DNA from: CAZVFX01 sp964626565 | GTDB taxonomy: Bacteria; Myxococcota_A; UBA9042; CAIXZC01 | Length of the DNA: 5,194 nt | Assembly: GCA_964626565.1 (NCBI GenBank) | Contig: CAZVFX010000249.1 | Span: forward strand, 1 to 5,194 | Reading direction: 5' to 3' | Part shown: one piece after another, positions 1-4,644 of the stretch | Numbering within the stretch: position 1 is the stretch's first letter | Layout of the letters: each line of letters starts with the position of its first letter | Position numbers and translations under genes: made by a program | The notes under the pieces: generated by a model | Databases searched by the model: none | Seen by the model: the letters and a program-made list of their open reading frames with translations, nothing else | Told to the model about the DNA's origin: nothing

Positions 1-143
1 TTGTCCCGATACGGCTCGGCCATCAGCTCAATGGTCTTCTTGAACGCGGCCGGGTCCTGCAGGAGAGGTGTAATGTCCCGAAACAAGATTCCGGGCTTGG
101 GAAAGTCGGAAATGTCTCTGATTACGCTCTTTAGATCTACCAT
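1..143 (-). CDS. apt: Adenine phosphoribosyltransferase, N-terminal part (runs off the window)
   Basis: Apt converts adenine and PRPP to AMP and pyrophosphate in the cytoplasm (purine salvage). Only the first 47 residues are visible, starting MVDLKSVIRDI. They contain the family's N-terminal signature: residues 14-26 read FPKPGILFRDITP, matching the 'YPKPGILFRDVT' segment of E. coli Apt. A 'LLQDPAAFKKTIELM' helix follows, equivalent to the E. coli 'LLEDPKAY' stretch. The PRPP-binding loop lies beyond the window edge. The start ATG (143-141) overlaps the surE stop by 7 nt (ATGGTAG), and a good ribosome binding site lies inside the end of surE, so this start is well supported. The gene is the third member of the tnaA-surE-apt operon and is probably translationally coupled to surE. 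A truncated gene cannot be ruled out because the C-terminus is not seen. Confidence 0.9.
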   Translation of the reverse strand, partial: MVDLKSVIRDISDFPKPGILFRDITPLLQDPAAFKKTIELMAEPYRD

Positions 144-904
144 GACTCTATCTCCTTCAGCTTATCGCGCATGAGTAACACCTGCTCGTTGTGATCCCCT
201 GACAGGTCCCAGGTCAGCGGCGTCATCGTCACATACCCGTCCTTCAGCCACCGGCAGTCCGAACTCTCTCCACCTTCCATGGCAAAATTCCGGCCGCCGA
301 TCCAGGCGTGGTCCCGCCCCATGGGGTCGGTCCAGGTCGCGGTCTTGTTATCGAAAACCCGCCTTCCCAGCGTACACAGCTTGTATCCCTTCGGGTCGCA
401 AAACATCTCTTTGGAAGGGATGTTGGTGTTCAACATCACTCCTTCCGGCCAGTCCGCGGTCAGCGCGAATTCGAGTACTCGCTTGATGTGGGGCTTGGCC
501 TGCTCGAACGGAATCGGCCGGGTCGCGGCCAGGGAGAACGACAGACTCGGAATGCCGTTCATCAGCCCCTCCCGGGCCCCCGCCACGGTGCCCGAGTAAA
601 GAGTGTCGTAGCCTAAGTTGGGCCCCAGATTCACTCCGCTCAACACGAAGTCCGGAGGCTCGTCCATCAGCTCTCTAAGTGCGAAAAAGACGCAATCGGT
701 AGGGGTCGCCTCGATGGCCCAGCCGTCCTCACGTTCAGGGTAGATTCGAAGGCCGCGGTTCAGCGTAATTGCCTGACTCACCGCACTCTTCTGTCCCCGG
801 GGGGCGGCCACGACAACCCGGTCGAACAACTCTCTGGCTACTTCCGCCAGCACTTTGATTCCAGGGGCTTCATATCCGTCGTCGTTGGTAATCAGAGCTA
901 TCAT
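137..904 (-). CDS. surE: 5'-nucleotidase SurE (nucleoside 5'-monophosphate phosphohydrolase)
   Basis: SurE removes the phosphate from nucleoside 5'-monophosphates using a divalent metal. The 255-residue length is normal for the family. The N-terminus MIALITNDDG carries the metal-binding pair D8 and D9. S40 in 'GQKSAVS' matches the family serine, and 'SGVNLGPNLG' at 89-98 supplies the metal-binding asparagine, N92. 'ATPTDCV' (66-72) and 'YSGTVAGAREG' (103-113) are further signatures, and the C-terminal 'VTMTPLTWD' is typical. The ATG overlaps the tnaA stop as ATGA. There is no convincing ribosome binding site before it, so it probably depends on ribosomes finishing tnaA. Its stop overlaps the start of apt. 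Family members also act on polyphosphate and 3'-nucleotides, so the true substrate is not fixed by sequence. SurE next to Apt is sensible for purine turnover; the link to tryptophanase is the unusual part. Confidence 0.96.
   Translation of the reverse strand: MIALITNDDGYEAPGIKVLAEVARELFDRVVVAAPRGQKSAVSQAITLNRGLRIYPEREDGWAIEATPTDCVFFALRELMDEPPDFVLSGVNLGPNLGYDTLYSGTVAGAREGLMNGIPSLSFSLAATRPIPFEQAKPHIKRVLEFALTADWPEGVMLNTNIPSKEMFCDPKGYKLCTLGRRVFDNKTATWTDPMGRDHAWIGGRNFAMEGGESSDCRWLKDGYVTMTPLTWDLSGDHNEQVLLMRDKLKEIESW
152..157 (-). promoter_or_regulatory. Ribosome binding site of apt, inside the surE coding end
   Basis: The minus strand reads AAGGAG, followed by 8 nt and then the apt ATG at 143. This strong Shine-Dalgarno match lies within the last codons of surE. 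It supports the short overlapping start chosen for apt and coupled translation of the two genes. Confidence 0.8.
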
Positions 905-1752
905 TGCACGCGCTCGAAGGTTGAAGTGAAATGTCTGAGGATCGGGGCTTCTTCTACGAACCTTACCCCCTTGATGCTGTCCTTTCTCGCCACTATCTGG
1001 CCCAGCGCCTCAATGACGTAGTCGATGTGGCTCTGGGTATAGACTCGTCTCGGTATGGCCAGGCGCACGAGTTCGTTCTTGCCCGGGATCAGTTTCCCCG
1101 TCTCGGGGTCGGTCTTGCCGAACATGACGCTGCCGATCTCCACCGCCCGGATGCCTCCCTCGACATACAGTTCGATGGTCAGCGCCTGCCCCGGATACTG
1201 TTCAACAGGAATGTGAGGCAGGAACTGCTTGGCGTCGATGTAGATGGCATGCCCGCCCGGCGGCCGGAAGATGGGCACGCCCAGCTCTTCAAGGTGCTGC
1301 CCCAGGTACTGGGTCGAAGCGATGCGATATTGCATGTAGTCCTCGTCCAGCACTTCATCCAGCCCCTGGGCGATGGCTGCCAGGTCCCGCCCCGCCAGCC
1401 CGCCATAAGTGGGGAAACCTTCCGTGAGGATGAGCAACGTCCGGGCCTTGTCCGCCCACTCGCTGTTGTTCAACGCCAGGAAACCACCGATGTTGGCGAA
1501 CGCGTCCTTCTTTGCACTCAAGGTGCAGCCGTCCCCATACGAGAACATCTCTTGTGCGATGCTCTTGATGGTGCGGTCGCCGTACCCTTCCTCCCTCGTC
1601 TTGATGAAGTAGGCGTTTTCCGCGAAGCGGCANNNNNNNNNNNNNNNNNNNNNNNNNNNNNNNNNNNNNNNNNNNNNNNNNNNNNNNNNNNNNNNNNNNN
1701 NNNNNNNNNNNNNNNNNNNNNNNNNNNNNNNNGGTTCGATAATGGTTTTCAC
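901..1752 (-). CDS. tnaA: Tryptophanase (tryptophan indole-lyase), interrupted by an assembly gap
   Basis: Tryptophanase is a cytoplasmic PLP enzyme that cleaves L-tryptophan to indole, pyruvate and ammonia. Two pieces are visible. A 7-residue N-terminus, (M)KTIIEP, begins at GTG 1752. The C-terminal 243 residues begin 'CRFAENAYFIK' at 1632, matching E. coli TnaA from about residue 229 to its end. The PLP lysine is the second K of 'SAKKD' (codon 1509-1507). Residues that separate tryptophanase from tyrosine phenol-lyase favour tryptophanase: 'AVEIGS' has Ile (codon 1137-1135) where the phenol-lyase has Arg381, and 'ILRHFT' has His (codon 933-931) where it has Phe448. The GTG start is chosen because KTIIEP is the usual family N-terminus and a GGGAGG site lies 9 nt upstream. 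A longer frame to 1896 has no family resemblance and enters the divergent gene. About 205-220 residues are hidden by the gap. The stop overlaps surE (ATGA). Confidence 0.92.
   Translation of the reverse strand: MKTIIEXXXXXXXXXXXXXXXXXXXXXXXXXXXXXXXXXXCRFAENAYFIKTREEGYGDRTIKSIAQEMFSYGDGCTLSAKKDAFANIGGFLALNNSEWADKARTLLILTEGFPTYGGLAGRDLAAIAQGLDEVLDEDYMQYRIASTQYLGQHLEELGVPIFRPPGGHAIYIDAKQFLPHIPVEQYPGQALTIELYVEGGIRAVEIGSVMFGKTDPETGKLIPGKNELVRLAIPRRVYTQSHIDYVIEALGQIVARKDSIKGVRFVEEAPILRHFTSTFERVQ
1633..1732. other. Assembly gap: 100 Ns inside tnaA
   Basis: Exactly 100 unknown bases, the customary placeholder for a scaffold gap of unknown size. The flanks are residues about 7 and about 229 of tryptophanase, so roughly 620-660 nt of coding sequence should be missing. 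The apparent in-frame continuity across the Ns is accidental. Any protein predicted straight through the gap would be wrong in length. Confidence 0.95.
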
Positions 1753-1761
1753 TTCGCCAGG

Positions 1762-1767
1762 CCTCCC
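1762..1767 (-). promoter_or_regulatory. Ribosome binding site of tnaA (decides the GTG start)
   Basis: The minus strand reads GGGAGG, then 9 nt, then GTG at 1752-1750. No other start codon in this frame nearby has both a ribosome binding site and a family-like N-terminus. Confidence 0.75.
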
Positions 1768-1784
1768 ACCGAAATGCGGGTCAG

Positions 1785-1813
1785 AGCATATGGCTTTTTG
1801 CCGGGCGAGGCAA
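1785..1813 (-). promoter_or_regulatory. Candidate sigma70-type promoter for the tnaA-surE-apt operon
   Basis: On the minus strand TTGCCT (1813-1808) and TATGCT (1790-1785) are separated by exactly 17 nt. Each box matches 4 of 6 consensus bases. Transcription would start near 1778, giving a leader of about 26 nt that holds the GGGAGG site. This is read by eye and no other evidence supports it. Confidence 0.4.
1798..1813. repeat. Short inverted repeat overlapping the candidate tnaA -35 box
   Basis: TTGCC (1798-1802) and GGCAA (1809-1813) are perfect 5-bp arms around a 6-nt centre. Neither strand has a T-run after the arms, so it is not an intrinsic terminator. It could be an operator, or a chance match. 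Confidence 0.3.
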
Positions 1814-1825
1814 GGAGAATTACCC

Positions 1826-1840
1826 GCCAAAGACCTTGGC
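1826..1840. repeat. Short inverted repeat overlapping the candidate promoter of the aminotransferase gene
   Basis: GCCAA (1826-1830) and TTGGC (1836-1840) form perfect 5-bp arms with a 5-nt centre. The right arm lies in the candidate -35 box of the plus-strand gene. Its size and position suit a dimeric repressor site, but 5-bp arms are also expected by chance. Confidence 0.3.
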
Positions 1841-1864
1841 AAATAACGGCTGCCGAGGTATGGT
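1836..1864 (+). promoter_or_regulatory. Candidate promoter of the aminotransferase-rnhA operon
   Basis: TTGGCA (1836-1841, 5 of 6 matches) and TATGGT (1859-1864, 4 of 6) are separated by 17 nt. Transcription would begin near 1871, right at the ATG at 1872, which would make the message leaderless. A possible GAGGT at 1855-1859 is 12 nt from the ATG, too far for an ideal ribosome binding site. It would matter only if a promoter lies further upstream. Confidence 0.35.
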
Positions 1865-1871
1865 ATGAGCG

Positions 1872-3026
1872 ATGAAGAAGACCTACCCCTATACACGACA
1901 GCATATAGAAGAGGAAGACATCTCCGCAGTGCTGAAAGTGCTGCGTTCCGACTGGCTCACCACCGGCCCCGAAGTGGACGCGTTCGAGCGGGATTTTTGC
2001 ACCCGAACCGGTTCCCAAGCGGCAGTCGCGGTGGCCAACGGAACCGCTGCTCTCCACGCAGCGTGTTTCGCAGCCGGCTTTGGCCCCGGCGATGAAGTGC
2101 TCGTGCCTTCGTGTACGTTCCTCTCCACCGCGAACGCGGTGTGCTTCGTTGGCGCGACGCCGAAGTTTGTGGATATCGTACCGGAATCCCTCACCATGGA
2201 CGTGGACAAGGCCGCTGCCCTCGTCGGACCTCGAACCAAGGGTATCATCCCAGTGCATTTCGGCGGTGTTGCGGCTGACCTCGCCGCCATTCGTGAACTG
2301 GCTGACCGCCACGATCTGACGATCATTGAAGATGCGTGCCATGCCCCCGGCGCGTCCTATCGGGACGCCCCGGTTGGGGACTGCCGTTTCGGCCACATGG
2401 CTGCGTTCAGCTTCCATCCCACCAAGCAGATCACCGCGGCCGAAGGGGGGATGGTGACCGTCAACGATGACAGATTGGCCGCGCGGCTCAAACAGTTTCG
2501 AAACCACGGCTCGGTGCGTTCCCCCGAAGAACTGGAACGCAACGAAGGGCCCTGGTGGTACGAGATGCAGGACCTCGGTTTCAACTATCGTTTGAGCGAT
2601 CTCCACGCCGCGCTGGGGAGGTCCCAGTTGGGCCGGCTGGACCGGTTTGTTACCTACCGCCGCAAGCTGTCTGCCCTCTATCGCAAGCTGCTTGCCGGCC
2701 ACGACCTGGTCCTCGGTTTTCAGGAAGAGCCGGACTACGCCACGTCGGCCTGTCACCTGATGCTGGTGCGTATTGACTTCGAACGGAGTTCGTTGAGCCG
2801 GGCCGAATACATGGCGGCGCTGAAACGCCGGGGTGTGAACGCCGCGGTCCACTACATCCCGGTTAATCGTCATCCCTGGTACCAACGCTCTTTTTCAGAC
2901 CAGACCGGAGCGACGCCGCTGACCGATGAGTACTACCGGCAGTGTCTGACCATACCGCTTAGCACCCTTATGGAAGAAGAGGACGTAAACTACGTCGCCG
3001 GCTGCCTTCTGGAGGAACTCAAGTGA
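1872..3026 (+). CDS. PseC-like sugar-nucleotide 4-aminotransferase (DegT/DnrJ/EryC1/StrS family)
   Basis: These PLP enzymes move an amino group, usually from glutamate, to a 4-keto sugar nucleotide. PseC makes UDP-4-amino-4,6-dideoxy-AltNAc on the way to pseudaminic acid. The 384 residues are full length. The N-terminus 'YTRQHIEEEDISAVLKVLRSDWLTTGP' type segment (6-33) is standard. 'VANGTAALHAA' (54-64) binds cofactor phosphate, 'IIEDACHA' (151-158) carries D154 for the pyridine nitrogen, and K185 in 'SFHPTKQITAAEGG' is the PLP lysine. The C-terminal half looks most like PseC: 'GPWWYEMQDLGFNYRLSDLHAALG' type segment near 226-250 and 'VHYIPVNRHPWYQ'. ArnB, LegC and perosamine synthases are relatives, so the exact sugar is uncertain. 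No other amino-sugar genes are in the window. The gene is first in an operon with rnhA, which overlaps its stop, and is divergent from tnaA. Confidence 0.9.
   Translation: MKKTYPYTRQHIEEEDISAVLKVLRSDWLTTGPEVDAFERDFCTRTGSQAAVAVANGTAALHAACFAAGFGPGDEVLVPSCTFLSTANAVCFVGATPKFVDIVPESLTMDVDKAAALVGPRTKGIIPVHFGGVAADLAAIRELADRHDLTIIEDACHAPGASYRDAPVGDCRFGHMAAFSFHPTKQITAAEGGMVTVNDDRLAARLKQFRNHGSVRSPEELERNEGPWWYEMQDLGFNYRLSDLHAALGRSQLGRLDRFVTYRRKLSALYRKLLAGHDLVLGFQEEPDYATSACHLMLVRIDFERSSLSRAEYMAALKRRGVNAAVHYIPVNRHPWYQRSFSDQTGATPLTDEYYRQCLTIPLSTLMEEEDVNYVAGCLLEELK
3011..3015 (+). promoter_or_regulatory. Ribosome binding site of rnhA, inside the aminotransferase coding end
   Basis: GGAGG lies 7 nt before the GTG at 3023, within the last codons of the upstream gene. 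It supports the GTG start and coupled translation. Confidence 0.8.
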
Positions 3027-3469
3027 CTGCCAAAGATGGCGACCGCGTAATCATCTACACCGACGGCTCTTGCAAACACAATCCGGGACCCGCCGGGGCT
3101 GCCGCACTGCTCACCTATCGTGGCCGGCGCAAGCTTGTGTCGCGTTTCCTGGGTGAGGGAACCAACAATATCGCGGAACTGGAGGCGATCCGTCTGGCCC
3201 TCGACATGATGAAGGACAACAAGATCGCCATCGACCTGTACACCGACTCTACCTACGTGATCGGGGTGCTTACCAAGGGCTGGAAGGCCAAGAAGAACAG
3301 CGAGCTGGTGATGGAATTGAGGGAGTTGGTAGAGCTGTTTCCCAACCTTCGGTTGTTGAAGGTCAAGGGCCACGCGGGCGTGCCCGAAAACGAACTTGTG
3401 GATGAACTGGCTAATGCCGCCGCAGATACCGGTGCGGGCGTAGTCGAGCTGGAAAATACGAACGAGTGA
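3023..3469 (+). CDS. rnhA: Ribonuclease HI, compact form without the basic handle
   Basis: RNase HI cuts the RNA strand of RNA-DNA hybrids (R-loops, primers) in the cytoplasm, using two metal ions. The 148-residue protein keeps the full catalytic set: D14 in 'IYTDGSCKHNPGPAG', E52 in 'TNNIAELEAI', D75 in 'LYTDSTYV', H117 in 'KVKGHAG' and D127 in 'ENELVDELANAAA'. Compared with E. coli RNase HI, the region after 'TYVIGVLTKGWK' is about 14 residues shorter. This removes most of the basic protrusion that helps bind substrate, although a few lysines remain in 'GWKAKKNSEL'. The GTG start overlaps the aminotransferase stop (GTGA) and has a good ribosome binding site, so the two genes form an operon. 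The functional link between them is not obvious. The stop lies 3 nt from the stop of the convergent lipoprotein gene. Confidence 0.94.
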   Translation: MTAKDGDRVIIYTDGSCKHNPGPAGAAALLTYRGRRKLVSRFLGEGTNNIAELEAIRLALDMMKDNKIAIDLYTDSTYVIGVLTKGWKAKKNSELVMELRELVELFPNLRLLKVKGHAGVPENELVDELANAAADTGAGVVELENTNE

Positions 3470-3472
3470 AGA

Positions 3473-4465
3473 CTACTGGCAGCCCGCGAATTCAGCGGCG
3501 CAGTTTTCCTGTGCGCAAGTCTGGAAGCAGGCGTTGTCGTTGCCGCACTGGGAGCATTTCTCCACCAGGCACGCCTGGCTCGCCCACAACTGGGACTGGG
3601 CCGCCTGGGACCCTTCGAAGATGCACGCGAACTGGCAGACACCGTCGGCGCCGCAACCCTGGGCGCACAGCATCACCTGCTGGCAGCTCTTGTCGCCCCA
3701 GCCGCCCACGCAGCCGGCCCACGAATCGCCGCAATCGTCTACCATGCACTGGTTGTACGCACCGGGGTTGGCCTGGAGCGCGGCGCAAGCTGCCTGCACG
3801 CACTCGGCCATGGTCATGTAGGCCGCCTGCCCGTCAGCAGTCCCTTCGGTAACGCAAGTCTGGGCGCAGGTCTGGTTCTGGCCGCAATCGGCCTGGCACA
3901 GGATGATCGCCTGGCAGTCGCCGCCGCCGCCACCACCGCCGCTGCATGCGCCGTTCTCACACACCTTGCCATCCGCACATTCCTCGATGGTTACGTACGA
4001 TTTGCAGCCGTCCTGGTCTGCCTGGCACTCGGCCACCGTTGCCGTACCCTTGCACGTCGTGTCGCCGATATTGTCGCACGTGTCGTTGCACCCTTCCTCG
4101 CCTTCGCACTGGCCGGTGGCCGCATTGCAGGTCTCACCCGGCGGGCACGCAGTTTCGTCGCCCCAAACCAGGCACGTTTCCAGGGGCGAGCAAACATGGA
4201 AGCTCGCCGCTCCCACACATTCCTGCGCGCCTGCCGCAGTGCACTCGTTGGTGCAGCCCATGGCCGTGTCGTCGTCGTCGGCTACGTCATCGCCGGGAGT
4301 TTCCGGAACGTCCTCGCCGCCCACGATGTCTTTGTCAGCCGTAACCTCTTCCGTGCCGCTGCCTTCACCAGCGTCACCGCCGTCACCATCGCCGTCGCCC
4401 ATGCAGCCCAAAGCACCAAGGGAAAACACTATTCCTGCGATCAAAACCAAGCGTGCCAATTTCAT
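3473..4465 (-). CDS. Cysteine-rich modular lipoprotein of unknown function
   Basis: A 330-residue predicted lipoprotein. Residues 1-20 are a signal peptide (K2, R5, hydrophobic to 19) ending in 'LGALGC', with C21 as the lipidation site. An acidic, Gly/Asp-rich linker follows (22-70), then four Cys modules. Modules 1 (71-120) and 2 (126-174) each have eight cysteines with nearly the same spacing, in the style of cell-surface proteins of Myxococcota and relatives. A run of seven glycines (176-182) separates them from modules 3 (184-252) and 4 (261-329), which share one 69-residue, 10-Cys pattern. Apart from C21 there are 38 cysteines, an even number that would suit disulfide bonding outside the cytoplasm. 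The position +2 residue is Met rather than Asp, so outer-membrane sorting would be expected under the E. coli rule. It lies divergent from a radical SAM gene. I do not recognise a specific function; binding or structural roles are possible. Confidence 0.9.
   Translation of the reverse strand: MKLARLVLIAGIVFSLGALGCMGDGDGDGGDAGEGSGTEEVTADKDIVGGEDVPETPGDDVADDDDTAMGCTNECTAAGAQECVGAASFHVCSPLETCLVWGDETACPPGETCNAATGQCEGEEGCNDTCDNIGDTTCKGTATVAECQADQDGCKSYVTIEECADGKVCENGACSGGGGGGGDCQAIILCQADCGQNQTCAQTCVTEGTADGQAAYMTMAECVQAACAALQANPGAYNQCMVDDCGDSWAGCVGGWGDKSCQQVMLCAQGCGADGVCQFACIFEGSQAAQSQLWASQACLVEKCSQCGNDNACFQTCAQENCAAEFAGCQ
3479..3685 (-). repeat. 10-Cys module, second copy (residues 261-329 of the lipoprotein)
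   Basis: Cysteine spacing is C-x5-C-x3-C-x5-C-x3-C-x17-C-x4-C-x12-C-x4-C-x6-C, identical to the first copy. Two extra cysteines (307, 313) sit inside the x12 segment. Shared non-Cys positions include the EG after the fifth Cys and the final 'AGC'. Confidence 0.85.
3710..3916 (-). repeat. 10-Cys module, first copy (residues 184-252 of the lipoprotein)
   Basis: Same ten-cysteine spacing as the second copy, 77 residues away, but without the two extra cysteines. The residues between the cysteines are largely diverged, so this looks like an old internal duplication held by its disulfide framework. Confidence 0.85.
3920..3940 (-). repeat. Glycine-codon run encoding seven consecutive glycines
   Basis: GGC/GGT codons in a row encode residues 176-182, a flexible linker between the 8-Cys and 10-Cys halves. 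The triplet repeat could vary in length between strains without shifting the frame. Confidence 0.7.
3944..4090 (-). repeat. 8-Cys module, second copy (residues 126-174 of the lipoprotein)
   Basis: Spacing is C-x3-C-x7-C-x8-C-x6-C-x8-C-x5-C-x4-C. It differs from the first copy only in the fourth gap (6 versus 5) and the last gap (4 versus 6). It ends in the 'C.DGKVCENGAC' form typical of such modules. Confidence 0.75.
4106..4255 (-). repeat. 8-Cys module, first copy (residues 71-120 of the lipoprotein)
   Basis: Spacing is C-x3-C-x7-C-x8-C-x5-C-x8-C-x5-C-x6-C. It contains 'CLVWGDETACPPGETC', a form often seen in surface proteins of Myxococcota-like bacteria (recalled from family knowledge, not searched). 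Confidence 0.75.
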
Positions 4466-4470
4466 CTCTA

Positions 4471-4476
4471 CCCCCT
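4471..4476 (-). promoter_or_regulatory. Probable ribosome binding site of the lipoprotein gene
   Basis: The minus strand reads AGGGGG, 5 nt before the ATG at 4465. This is an imperfect Shine-Dalgarno match, but it is the only purine-rich stretch at the right distance. Confidence 0.5.
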
Positions 4477-4510
4477 ATGAAAATAAGGAAATCGTCTTCA
4501 TCCTCTTAGT

Positions 4511-4592
4511 AAAAGCCTCTTACTGATACTGATTAGCCTACCTCTAGTCAAGTACAAAAGGGCCGGTCAATCTTTACACAATAGAGGCTTTT
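4511..4592. repeat. 10-bp inverted repeat in the divergent promoter region
   Basis: AAAAGCCTCT (4511-4520) and its exact reverse complement AGAGGCTTTT (4583-4592) are separated by 62 bp. Read in the direction of transcription, each divergent gene therefore has AGAGGCTTTT near its own candidate promoter. The two copies are a candidate for paired binding sites of one regulator. Confidence 0.5.
4523..4551 (-). promoter_or_regulatory. Candidate sigma70-type promoter of the lipoprotein gene
   Basis: On the minus strand TTGACT (4551-4546, 5 of 6 matches) and TATCAG (4528-4523, 4 of 6) are separated by 17 nt. The expected start near 4516 gives a leader of about 50 nt. The surrounding sequence is clearly more AT-rich than the flanking genes, which supports a promoter here. 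Confidence 0.5.
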
Positions 4593-4601
4593 GCATATGC
4601 T
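4573..4601 (+). promoter_or_regulatory. Candidate sigma70-type promoter of the radical SAM gene
   Basis: TTTACA (4573-4578, 5 of 6) and TATGCT (4596-4601, 4 of 6) have a 17-nt spacer that contains one copy of AGAGGCTTTT. The expected start is near 4608. This favours the ATG at 4645 over the in-frame ATG at 4597, which would lie inside the -10 box. Confidence 0.45.
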
Positions 4602-4634
4602 GGAGCCGTTGCCGCGAGCGCGGCCTCGCACGGC

Positions 4635-4638
4635 AGGA
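4635..4638 (+). promoter_or_regulatory. Ribosome binding site of the radical SAM gene
   Basis: AGGA lies 6 nt before the ATG at 4645. The upstream in-frame ATG at 4597 has no comparable site at a good distance. This is the main reason for choosing 4645. Confidence 0.6.
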
Positions 4639-4644
4639 AAGTCG

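Noticed and set aside
1798..1813. TTGCC/GGCAA inverted repeat as an intrinsic terminator
   Set aside because: The T-run precedes the stem on the plus strand and an A-run follows it on the minus strand, so neither direction fits a terminator.
931..1875. 314-residue plus-strand frame opposite tnaA
   Set aside because: It is antisense to a well-supported gene and crosses the N gap, so its continuity is meaningless.
1753..1896. Upstream extension of tnaA to an ATG at 1896
   Set aside because: The extra 48 residues do not resemble any tryptophanase N-terminus and run into the divergent aminotransferase gene. The GTG at 1752 has both the family start and a ribosome binding site.
1749..2885. 378-residue open frame on the minus strand opposite the aminotransferase
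   Set aside because: It is a shadow of the clear plus-strand gene in GC-rich sequence, with no recognisable motif and no good ribosome binding site.
3494..3512. GCGCA/TGCGC hairpin near the end of the lipoprotein gene as a terminator
   Set aside because: The stem is only 5 bp and no T-run follows on either strand.
3903..4526. 207-residue Pro/Ser/His-rich plus-strand frame opposite the lipoprotein gene
   Set aside because: The composition is the mirror of Gly/Asp/Cys codons on the other strand. The lipoprotein has a signal peptide and ordered Cys modules, and this frame has nothing comparable.
4597..4644. Longer radical SAM start at ATG 4597
   Set aside because: It lies inside the candidate -10 box and lacks a good ribosome binding site, while ATG 4645 has AGGA at 6 nt. 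It is not fully excluded.
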